Assembly (NCBI GenBank): GCA_036897525.1
Contig: JAYMTJ010000030.1
Coordinates: 40,753 to 104,752 of the forward strand
Direction of reading: 5' to 3'
Origin: Pelargonium x hortorum
Lineage: Eukaryota; Streptophyta; Magnoliopsida; Geraniales; Geraniaceae
Length of the DNA stretch: 64,000 nucleotides
In this document: piece after piece, positions 1-11,400 of the stretch
Position numbering within the stretch: position 1 is the stretch's first letter
Layout of the letters: the number at the start of each line of letters is the position of its first letter
Translations under genes and position numbers: made by a program
Notes under the pieces: generated by a model
What the model saw: only the letters and a program-made list of their open reading frames with translations
Told to the model about the DNA's origin: nothing
The model's database searches: none

Positions 1-3000
1 CTTGAAAAAATCTAGGAGTTCTTCCTTTTTACATACAAATTAAATTAATGGAACAAGTTATCTTCTTTTTATTGGTTTAAATTTAAATAAAGCCTACTTG
101 AATACTTTAATAATACCTAATTACTCAGAATGTTTCCCCTAATACCCATAAAAGTGTACATGGAGAGCTATCAGCAACCTCGTAAGGGCCCTCTCTAAAG
201 ATTACGGTACATAAAAAACTAGATCGCACGAAGAACTTAACCTGAGCTATTAAAAGTCAAGTTTGGGGAAACGAAACCCTATTTCGAATTTAATGGTTAA
301 GTGTCCAGATCAAAGGGGATCACTAAAAGAGCTAGATTTTATGGATCTCCGTCCAGTTTTTATATAAAATAAATATGAAAACTTCTGGTAACTCTTCCGA
401 GAACATATAAGTTAAGTTTGAGTAACGCTATTTTTTCTTTTTATCTACATTGTGAGTCCTTTGTTTTTGAGAAATCCTTCTTTTAATCTTGTGAGACTCT
501 AAAAAATTCTAAAACATAGCATAGCTTCTGGCAGGATATTACTACGCAAGAATCTCCTTTTTTAAATAAAACAGGTGAAAGTTTCACAGTGGTAGTAAAG
601 TAAAGAAACCCTTGATTTAATTGATAAAAAGGTCCTAATTTAAAGAAAAGACGGGGAAGTCCTACTAGCTATTTTAATTGTACTGACTCCCGAATCTATG
701 GACTTTCGTTGCTTTGAGACCCGGTAGCTGCTTTGCTAAACGAGATATGTATTAGCTTTTGTTCAATCAAGAAGTCCTTAATTAAAATCAAGATTTCGTC
801 GAACCTTTAAAATTAGCCCGGATTCCCCGTAGTAAAGGGACTAGAGGAACTTACTTGCTTTCAATTGAAAGACTAAGACTGAGTTGGCTAAGCAGACCCT
901 CGTCTTTTCTTTCACTAGCTTGGCCGACTTTAGTTTGGTGGCTCTTTTCCCGAGAACTTGATGTATATACGGGTGAGTTTCCTTTATTTCCAATGAATTT
1001 AGATTTAGGTAGCTACTTGATAGGCTTTTTGAATTGAAGGAAGAAGGGTTTTGGTTTAATGAGAATATAACTGAGTCTAGTTTTTTTTAATACTTTTTAG
1101 TCAAGTCAATAGGCTCAGGGGGATAGGAGGCATAGATAATGCAATTGTACCTGGGTTCTCTATGGAGCTTTCTTAAAGTTAGTAGCACAGAACACGGATT
1201 TATACCTTTTTTTTTTGATTTCTCAACCCCTTCTTTAAAAGTTTAAAGCGCGGCGGGTTGAAACGTTTGTAAGACTAGACCGCGATTTGAACCTGTCACA
1301 CAAATAAAAGCAGAAGCTCCTTTGCTTTCCTGAAAATAATAGAAACTCATAAGAAACCCCTAGTAGAATAGGAATTCCTATACTAGAACGATCTACCAAC
1401 TATGAAGGAACCGGAAACTGTCGAATTAGTGCACTATAGATGAGAAACGTAAACCAAGTGACATCCACTTAAGACTATACTTTTTTTTTATAAAACAATA
1501 AAGTGTATGCATTTTGACTCTATGCTCAATATTCCTGTATGAAATGATTTAGTTGAGAAGAGGGGTATACTGAGAAAGTCTAGTCAATAGCGAGTCCTAA
1601 AAGTAACATATTATATACAGTGTAATTGAAGTACAAATAAAGTTTCTTTTCTTTACCAGAAAAAAAGGAATACCAAGGACTACTATTTATTATAAATTTC
1701 TTGGAATCCCTTTAACCAACAAAAAACACTGACTAGAAAAGAAACCTGTTAAAGAACTTCCTTGCAGTAGATTACTTACTTTTGCTAGAGATACTGGTAA
1801 GAAGTAACCCATTTTGGGGGTGTATTTATTAATTATTTATAAGGGATATTCCTCTGTTTTATGGCTCTTCTCGTCAAGGAGGTTATAGCCTTAGTAGAGA
1901 AATGAGTCCATCCATCTACCCAACTGTCCTACTGTAGTGTAACGGAGGGCGGGAATGGTAAGATCGTTTTAGTGAAGGCATACATATTCCGGTTGAAAAG
2001 AAAAGTCATATATTCATATATTAGTTGATTTTTTTAAGCAAGTTTACATCCGGTAGATCAGGGCTCATTGGAAAGAGAAGTCGTAGGTTCAAGTCGTGTT
2101 TTCCCTATAGCCAAGATATGGCCTTTCTCTTTTTTGTATCTTGAATTTCACTTGTTTTGTGGTTTAGTTCGAAGGGTCTTAGGATATAAGGGCTCTTTAG
2201 GTTTAGTTAGTATAACAGTAACAGAAGCGCTCTTTCCTGGGGTACTTCGCTGGAATTGATTATGATCAATAGAAAAGAATATGGGTTGTATTAAATTTAG
2301 ATCTCGAAGCCAGCTGAATACAAAATATTCAATAGATATTATTCGCTAATAGGAGTCTTTTCTAAGTTAAGCTAGAGTATAAAGAAGTTCAAAAAAAGAG
2401 GATCCTAGCTATAGTTTTTTACTTGTATTACCAAAAAAGAATTGAATTATGGGCGAAAGGGGCTCTTCTTCCTACAAGGAGTTTTACTAAGTTCTTACTG
2501 CCTCAACCTCAAAAAGAGCATATTTCAATATGAAAGGCAGAAAAGAGTCCTTGTAGCTTCCTCCCTCGACAATTACTGAAATTGCCACACCCTTATACGA
2601 AGTGAATAGTTTTAGAAGCTTTTATGGCTCGTACTAAAAACTCGCGGGCTGTACCCCTTATCTCGAGCCGCTTTCTTTAATTTGTATATAAGGTAACCTT
2701 TATCTAATAGTTAACATAAGTATCTCCTCTTTTGGTTTGGCAGGAGATTCCCAAGGACTCTAGTGTCTCTCAGTTAGTAAGCGTAAAGTTTAATAAGAAA
2801 CGAGGAAGCATCCACAGATGTCTATGACAGGGCCGAATGCCTTGCTTAAAAGTTCCTTGGGCGAAACATACCAGATTGCTTATCGAGGAAAATTCTTTCT
2901 ACATTTCTGTTGTTATAGTATTTTCTTACTACTAGGAGCGGGGTCTCGAGGACAACAGGTTAGTTATAAAAGAATCCTACTCAATGCCTCCTTTAAGAAA

Positions 3001-6000
3001 GTTTACAACCATTAATTTTAAACAACGAGAATGAGTCTCTCTACTTGAGTAGGCCCTGGGAACATAGCTACTATAAGGACCCTTTTCCAATAAAGAGTTC
3101 AAGATGTTGCAGTAAAGATTTTTAACTTTGATTAAATGAGTCCTGCTTACTTATTATTTGTAGGGTTTTCTGTAGTGTAGCTAAGGGTAAAAAAATTTGA
3201 TTATATACTTGAATGTGCCCCTATTGAGTGCCTTGATATTCGAGTTTTGGAAATATGTATGAACTATAGCATCTAAAAAAAATTCAGGGTTATGCCCTTT
3301 GTTGAGAATTTCTAACTCTTATAACTAAGTGTTGGCCTTTTGACATTGTGTATGATACCAAAAAAAACTCCCGAATAAATAATTAAAGATGGGCGGGCTG
3401 GGGGACCCCCCAGTAAAGACAGCACTACCCAGTGGAATATAGCTAGCGTTCCTCTGGGCCGGTAACGATTCCAACAATATACATAGAGAGAAATTCTAAA
3501 AATATTGAAGAAAGAACTCAAAATTGAGGGATAAAAAAGAAATGAATAATGCAAATGATTTTAATCGAAAACCTTTCCTCGAAGTTATTAATATTAAGCG
3601 GAGCCCCTGTTCAGAATTCTCTGTCCTATGGTATAAGTTATTAAAGTAGTAAACTTCACTGGCCCAGTCTAGAATGAGGAAATGCTGTTAACTAAAGAGT
3701 TGTGGTGAATATGTGGAGTCTCCATGTAGTACCGCTTTAAGCTTTTGAGTTCCTGAGACATTATTCGAGTCGGATCCTTTTTTGTACTATATTTTCAGAG
3801 GTGTTTGGCTTTAGCTCGAATCTAATATGTTAAGGAGGGGTCCAAGTATCGATTATTTTTTATTCCTTTTGCCTTAGTCTGAGTTATTGGATATTCGTTA
3901 CACAAGATATTTTTCTAGGACTTTTTTCTGTATGAAATGAATATATAGTTATCCCCTCTCTTTATTATTCGCTGAGAAAACATTAAGGGAATCGCTCCTT
4001 AACTTAAGCAGTTTTGGTATGTCGAGGGGCTCAAAAACATAGCAACCAGGTTTACGCTTGAACAATATTACAATATCCCTCCTCTATCACCGATAAGCGG
4101 ATGAGTAGTTGCGCTTTGACAAAACTATAGTATAGTATAGTTTTGTATAGTAGCTAATTAATCGCATTTTCCAATCCCTTAGATTCTAAGCTTTGCTGTT
4201 AACTAGATTTGTTCATATTAGGGGCCCTAAAAGTCAATCTATTTTAGACTTTCCTATTCTGCAAGGATTCCCTTTGGTTATGACACCCCCTTGAGTTCTT
4301 TGTAACTAGACTCTTATTCTGCTTCTTTTTCAGAGCTATTGTATTTTGTAATGAGAGCTTTTCTAGTCTTATGAGCTATACTACTTGTCTTATGGAGCTT
4401 CTTGTTGCTGCAGCCTGTAGCTATCCTTATATTCCCTATTGGATTCGTTTAAGCTTCAGATTTCACAAAGACCCTTTTAGTCGATAATTAAATATGGTAA
4501 ATCCAACACTTTAATTTTAATCAAGTCAAATGGTATAAGCGGATAAATGTTATTTATTTTAAGAACTTTGTTTGCTAATGGTTCCTTATTTATGATGGTA
4601 TAGCACGAATTGTTAAGGGTTTCCCAAGGCAAAGAAGGTCGATGGCACTAGGCCAAGTCAGTGTAGCCTTGATAGCAAGCTGAGAACTGAATCTTTGTTT
4701 CCTTAATTAAGTGTCTGTCTAATTGAGTCAAAGCTATCCTTTTGTCAAAGGTTTCTTCATGAGTGTGGCTCGCTATTCCCTCTTATTCTTTCTTATACAG
4801 CAGCAATTAGGCAAAGTACTTGATGAAAGTAAACGTACAAATGGCAATTCCCGGAAGGATCTATTTAATGTTACAAGTTTTTTATATTCCTATGAGCCAG
4901 GATCAAGTGTCAAATAGTAAAGAGTAAGTTTTTCTTTCCTTAAATTGCTTAGATAAGACTCAAGCTTCGGTACAGTAAGATCCAGAGAAAAATAGGAAAA
5001 AAGTGACTGTCTAGAATGTCTTGGTTACCCCGTACCCCGTAAGATGTTTGTTTTAGGCCTTTAGAGTCAATTGTAGACACAGGAACCCCTTATCAAAGTA
5101 TTAAATCTAAATAGCAACCCGTTACGTTTCTTTTTGTATCATTATTCTTCAATAAATGCACTGAATAACATACATGGACACTTTCCTTTATTATACTAGA
5201 AAAAGCATCCTAAATTTAGGAGAACACTTCAATTACTCAACCGGAAAACCGCTTACTAGTCTTAATACTTGACTGCGAAGAGTACAACTATATTATTTCT
5301 ACAGGGATTTTGGAAGTTGCCTAACAACCTGTTTTGTTTAAATCAAGCTAGATGTATTAATAACTTAAAGTTTTTAAAAAAGCATTTGCTTAAAATTAAA
5401 ATAAAAGGTACTTAGAGTTTTCCTGGTATGTAGTGAACCTAATTACTTTTAGATCTAGAATGGCTTGCCTTGCAAAGGATTGTAGTACCAAAAAAAATTG
5501 AGAGAGATATGGGTGCCTTTTCGAAAGACAGTTGTGTACTAAAAACTTTAAGTCGAGATTTCATTTCGCTATAAGTGTGGGAAACTTATTAAACCTTTTG
5601 ATAAAGTCCCTAGAAAGAAATCAAATTTTAAAAATGCATAAATGCTATTTTACTGCCTAGAGAACCCTTCGGTATTGCTCAGCAGAGCCCCACACTCTCT
5701 AGAAGTTTGATTGCCGCATATTTATGAGTAACAGGTTTCTGCTCTTTTTAAATAGAAAAAGTAACACTTAACGGCATATCTATTAGGAGTTTTTTCTATT
5801 CGATTAAGAAATTATTCTATAGCTCTTTAAAATCTTATACCTTAACCAAAAAGAATTACTCCATAATGAGCAAGTACCCGCTCGACCTCGTTCTTTGAAT
5901 CTCGAATACTTATGCCAACTTCTTTGTTCTAATATAACTATGATCTGTTTTACCGCTAAAAGAGTTGTCTTGTTTTGCTTACTTTTCTTAAATAGGAGTT

Positions 6001-7050
6001 TCTAAAGAAGAAAGTTCTATATTTTAGCCTTTAAACCGAGTTTAGGTGTTATGGGAGATTAGAACTCTTGTATTCCTGTATTCTACCCCAGTAGCAGTAG
6101 TAAGTAGTAAGTAAGTGGGTGCCCTATCGAAAGTCCTTGCTTGTGCGCATGCCTTATTAACTTACCGGGGTCAAAGAAACTCTAGAATCTCTAAATAGGA
6201 ATCTAGAATTGAAGTACTGCGATTCCAAAAGGGGGTTCCTAATTTGCACAAGGAAATCCTAACGAGAAACTTGGGTCTATAAACCTAGGAAATGTCGACT
6301 CAAAAAGGGCCTAAAACGTACAGAAGGAGTAGGGCATGTACTGAAAAGGACTTTTGTGTAATCTGTTTTATTTAAAAGAAGAGTCAGAAATCTTTCTGGA
6401 CTATGGGCGGGCTGTTTACTCCTAATTTATGATCTTTCTATGAAATTCTAAGTAACCGGTATTTCAAAGTGAATTTTCTATTAGTAGAAAAAGTCTCCAT
6501 ATCGAGCTTACAAAGAATTTACCGGGGGAGAAGCGTATTATTCATTTATTTAGACTTAGTTCCTTTGACTTTCAATTTACTTACTGAAAACCAGGAACCT
6601 CAATAACTGAAAGAATTCGCTAATCTGAAACCTAACAATATCCATCCACAAATCCCAAGCTAATACTGGGTCGAACAATAGGCAAATACCTCGTGTACAT
6701 GAACTGGAAAATCCCTAGAAAACACAGGCTAATATAAAGTCAATCCCTGAAGCTAGTCCTATGGTCCAGGCTAATACCAAGGCAACTCCCTAACTAGGAT
6801 AGGAACTCCCTCTTGCTCTTGAAGAAGCCGTACCTTACTCTTTATGACAGTTCTTCCTTAACTTTCTTTTATTATGGATCAGGAGTCTTTAAGTTAAGAG
6901 CTGTACCGGATATTGGGGCTTGTTACTACACCCAAGAGTCTACAGAGGGATAATATTTATTAGTTGCTAGGATTGTTTGTATAGGAATAGAGTTTAAAGT
7001 ACTTTGTTTTTAAGGGTCCTCTAGTTTTCTGTAGCTTATTGTTTTGGAGG
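1..7050. other. Anonymous AT-rich intergenic DNA (texture A)
   Basis: No gene is recognised. Open frames are 80 codons or fewer and their proteins look like nothing known. The stretch has many homopolymer runs and short near-palindromes such as ATAGGAATTCCTAT at 1368-1381. It also holds the hairpin at 4119 and a weak trnN-like stretch at about 2036-2107, listed as a finding only. Confidence 0.6.
4119..4146. repeat. Perfect 11-bp stem-loop
   Basis: ACAAAACTATA at 4119-4129 is the exact inverse of TATAGTTTTGT at 4136-4146, with a 6-base loop GTATAG. The loop continues a GTATA repeat. It could form a strong hairpin at this AT content. No gene lies near it, so a transcript-end role cannot be argued. 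Confidence 0.7.
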
Positions 7051-7560
7051 AGGAGAACCCTATACTGTAGAGAGAGCATCAACCTTCCCAACTGAAGCGT
7101 AGCGTAGGAAGGGTGACTTGTGTGCAATATAGATAGTACATGATAAATATCTCCGCACATTAACAGCACACAAGGACTGGAGCTTACTTTGACTTGTTTT
7201 CTTTGAAGCTAAAGCCGGACGAGCAAGATCATCAGTACGAGCCATAGCAAGCAGACACTGTAGTTGAAGCACGAGCCCTCGTTGTTGAAACTAGATCAGA
7301 ACGAGCAAGAGCTGTAGTTGTAGGAGACCCAACCAGGCAGTCCCCCATACCCTGTCAATACCCAGTACAGTAGAAGATAGACCCCGAACCTGTGTGTGTA
7401 CCTACCAGTGGTGCTCTAATGTCTCCGGCTAGGAAGGGTTGCATTTATGCTTAGACTCTACACACAGCTATTACTTCCATCGACTGATTGACTTTATGCT
7501 TCTATCGACACCGACGGTTCCTATAGCCAGCCACACTAGCTCTGATCTGATTGATTGGAT
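7051..7560. other. GC-richer island with self-similar words
   Basis: This half-kilobase is visibly richer in G and C than its flanks. It repeats words such as ACGAGCAAGA, CTGTAGTTG and TCGACA. Two short overlapping open frames on the minus strand (69 and 70 codons) resemble no known protein. It may be a small transferred or ancestral fragment; the origin is not recognisable. Confidence 0.45.
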
Positions 7561-10500
7561 TGGTTGGTTCCTACTTAAAAGCAATTGTACTAAATATATG
7601 TAAAAAAACCAAGGGACAATTTAGACCTTGGAATTTTGAAGTAACTTATTATAATTATAGGTGGAAATTTAGCATTATCTCGTACATCTTGCTTTTAAAA
7701 AGAAAAGGACTAGTAGCAAAAGAAGACAAACCCTTAAAAGGTAGAATATTTTCGGTATTTTATACTCCGAAACAAGAGGCAAAACTGGGTTATCATATAC
7801 TCGGACAGGTTCAAATCTATACAGGGTTGTTGTTACTCATTTAGGAAGCTCCCCTTATAAATGACTCTATATACTTTCGTAAATTTGCAAATGCAAAGCA
7901 GATTTTAAGGGGTATCGTATTCCGCAGAAAAAGGAAGAGATACGGAAAGAGGGGTTAGACTTATTAAGAAGCGAACAAGGGTTTCGTAGTAATTCCCAAC
8001 AAGAAGGTCTTTCTCCTCCCAATTCTGTTTAAGGTTCTAAGAACTGGATATAGTTTTCTCAAACATAGGTATTTGCTCTAAAAAAGAAATTCTAACTCTC
8101 AAGAAAATAAAATGCAGAAGTCAAGAAGTCCATAAGAAAGTCTAGGGGCTTGTGCTTAAAGGATGCACTTTAACTTTTAAAGAGTCACTTTGTTAGTGCT
8201 TTACTGTATCTGCAGTAAAGCTATTCTAAAAAATGTAAGAGAAATCCTATTAATAGAATAGATATTTCTATCCTAGCGAGTAAGTTAAGTAGTTCCGGGG
8301 GATATAGAATTAATAGGAATTGAACTCATTATTCTTTAGATACTTTAGGATAAAAGGATCGAACTTCTGAGGGCTCTGAAAAAGGGGGCTGATAATTAGA
8401 ATATATGAAATTCCATGGAAATGTTCATACAACTGGGGTTTTTAATAGTACGTCTAATCGATAGAGAAATCTTTCCTTATTTCCTGGGATACTCTTTATT
8501 TTATTTAGCTAAGCTGGGAATCCGCTATCCTGCCTGTATATTTAGTTTTCCTAATCTAAGAAAGCAAGGGGATTCTAGAATGGCTGAGGCCCCAAAAGCT
8601 TAAAATGTACAAAATAAGTCGTCCAACAGTTCTGCTTTTTTTCTTAAAAAAACGGAGGGCTCCTCTAAAACTTTGCTTATAAAATACAAGGATTCCGCGT
8701 GAAGGATATGAAAGGACTTCGACCTATTGCCGTTTACAAGAGAGGAGGTAACAAGTTATTTCTTATATAAACAAGAGATGCCGGTTCTTTAAAGGGGCGA
8801 AAAAGTTTCGCGAATATGTAGAGCTCTAGTATATATATAATTAGAATAGGGCAAATAAATGTCTTGCAAGCACTATGAAAGGAACTCCTACAAGCCTGGG
8901 TAAAAGTAATAGATATTTTGAATTAATAAAACAAACATTTATAGGTGTACAAACTTGATTTAGCTCCTTGTAGGGCCCCACTGACCCCCTTTACAAGGGT
9001 TCCTGTTTAGTATAGAAAGACGCACTTGACTACATATAGTTAAAACTATTTTGATAGAAGGAAGACTTCGGATATCCCTAGAATTTATGAATATTGCACC
9101 CCTTTAACACGTATACTATTATGCTTTGTAACTCCGTGCTTTTGAAACTTCTTACATGTATTTACCTACTCTACAGTATCTGCCGTTGCTAGCGCTAAAA
9201 CCTATAAGCTTTAGAGGGGCCCTTAAATGAAATCTTTGGCGCTTTTCTATAATTCTATAATAAATTACAGAATAAGGCTTTAGTAAACGTTATTCTACGA
9301 GTATTTAACTTTCGTTTATTAAGAAGAGCTCTCCCGGGAATTTTTTGGGGGGACAACAACCTTAAAGAATAAGCTTCTTAAAACACTAAGTAAGCCCAGC
9401 CAAGCTATGTTACTTCCTAAAGGAGGGTTTTTTTCTGTTTCAAACAGTGGATTTGTAGAACGGAGTTTCGGTTATAATAAAAGGGGTAAAGTAATCAGCC
9501 TTTATAAGGATGCTATATAATTTTATTCTTACTAATATACTAGTAACTACATGATAAATGACTGTGAAGATATCCTCTAATTTACCATCAGTCATAAAGT
9601 CATCAAATCTCTTTTTAGACTTACGCTTTCTTTATCCGTTCTACCAATTTGTTATACTGACGACGAAATGGAACTAATACGGACACCAAACAAAAAAACA
9701 AAAGATTGCTCTGTGACATAAAACGAATTAACATACTTTTTAAGTATCCCACACTGATGAAATCCAAGGTCTCGTTTGATAGAGTAAAACTGCAGGAAAT
9801 CAAAGCTTCTCAAAGAGTCAATTTTAATACTTACGGAATTCCTTTCCAAACTCTTATCTCTTTCTACTACTACTACTAATTTAAAAGAGCTTGTGTTAAT
9901 TAACCTGAGTTTGGAATCCTATTAAATAGAATAGATTTTGTAACCAGAAATCCAGGCAATTTTAGAAAAATCTAATCTATGGGTTTACTTCATTTTGGTT
10001 AGAAGCATATAAGATAAAACCCTAAAAGCACTAATTTGAACCCCATTCGAATCGAACAGGGTTTTCGGGCTCAATTGTGAACTCTGATAAAAGGTGGCCC
10101 TGGCCTGGTATTTAGGTTCAGTGTTATTTCTTAGAAATCTAGATTTAGTACTAAATTCAAAGAAAGTCTAGCCGTTTATCCATTAAGAAATTGCAACTTT
10201 AGTTACTCGGATAAGTAAGAGTTTAATATAAGTAAGAAGGAGAGCTTTACGTAATGAGGTGGAGTTCGTTTCTCTCTATAAGTTTTGCGTCTATCTAATA
10301 TTAAATATTAAGGGTCATTCTACTGGATAAAGTAACACGTAAATGTAATATCTTACAAGCCCCTAAAAGAAGATAAGACTTATGGGAGGTCCTTATTATC
10401 CAGAGCCGGTGTTCTATTATCCTTTATCCTCTTGTTATCATGAAGAGGACTCCTACAAAATACATAGCACAGGGCAAAGGAAGCTTCTTTTGAGTGTATT

Positions 10501-11400
10501 TCCTTAGCTTTAGCTTGAGAGAGAGGGTTGCCTTTATCAGAGGATAGAATAGAAAGGGTTTAAGCTAACGCAGAATCTGTTAAGGGGCACTTATTCGAAA
10601 GGAAAGATGGAATAGGTTCGTTAAAAGACTTATAATTACAGGGCATTGACACACAACCCCTCTTGTTCGTTCATTCAGTTTTATTACTGAATTTCAGTTT
10701 CTCTTCGAAAGAGGTTCTGCTTAAAATCTTGTAGTATTAATTATCGCGGAGATAGATATCCTCATATCTTATTCCCATTCCCCCCTTCCCTTGCTTGTGT
10801 CTTTGGAGGTTTATATAAAGAATGAGATGGATAACTAAATAACGCTCTGTACTGTAGGAATTGAACCCACGACATTGGGTTTTGGCAACCCGCTGCTTGT
10901 TTTATATATAGTTAAAAGTGCTGCTTTTTGTGTTTCTGTAGAACAGTGTCCGTTTACTCAGGGTAGAGTAGAATGTAATGTACCTCTTTTGAGAAGTGTA
11001 ATTTCTTAGGACATTCAAGAGTCTGATGCTTATAAAGTATTAAGTGTCTTCTAATTAATTCTAGTAGCACTCAAGAAAAAAAGTAAAGCTTTGTTTGGCA
11101 GCTACATAGGATTTCCTACAAAAGAGGTCTTTCATTCATCAGGTAAGGTATTTACGGTGGTTGCACATTCTTACTTAATCAATTGAAGGTTAAAACAGGA
11201 TTCTTTACTTATACACTTATTGAGTTCAAAGAAAGGGTATGCCCGGAATAGCTAAGGGAGATGCAACCCCCAAACCGCAGTTAGCACTGATTCAGCGTTT
11301 AATTTCTAAGTGATACGACTTGAACCGGGGGTCTTTTTTAGTGGTAGTCGGATATTCAGCCTCGAAGGAGTTTGCGTGGGAGAATTCTGTTATTTAGGGG
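7561..11400. other. Anonymous texture-A DNA around the trnW relic
   Basis: Apart from the trnW relic no gene is seen. The longest open frame (97 codons, 7551-7844 +) has a lysine- and tyrosine-rich translation with no motif I recognise, and lies within the chance length range. Confidence 0.55.
10843..10921 (-). pseudogene. trnW: Degenerate plastid-type tRNA-Trp (trnW-CCA) with 5-nt duplication
   Basis: On the minus strand the 3' two thirds match plastid tRNA-Trp: anticodon arm GGGTTGCCAAAACCC, then ATGTCGTGGGTTCAATTCCTAC, then AGAGCG. The anticodon CCA is kept, but the invariant U33 is G. Inside the 3' T-stem/acceptor region five extra bases (AGTAC) duplicate the neighbouring TACAG, so the total length is 79, exactly 74 plus 5. 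The 5' third (GCACTTTTAACTATATATAA...) resembles the normal GCGCCTTTAGTTCAG arm only weakly. Plastid trnW is often present and functional in plant mitogenomes. This copy looks dead. Confidence 0.68.

Noticed and set aside
1255-1330. T-loop-like GGTTCAAAT on the minus strand, possible trnK
   Set aside because: Spacing to the anticodon-like CTTTTA is four bases short and no D-arm or acceptor is visible; T-loop words of this length occur by chance.
7551-7844. 97-codon open frame on the plus strand
   Set aside because: Protein-like in places but no family recognised and no sign of codon bias by eye.
10017-10105. T-loop-like GTTCGATTC on the minus strand
   Set aside because: No anticodon arm or acceptor in register; not alignable to any plant tRNA I know.
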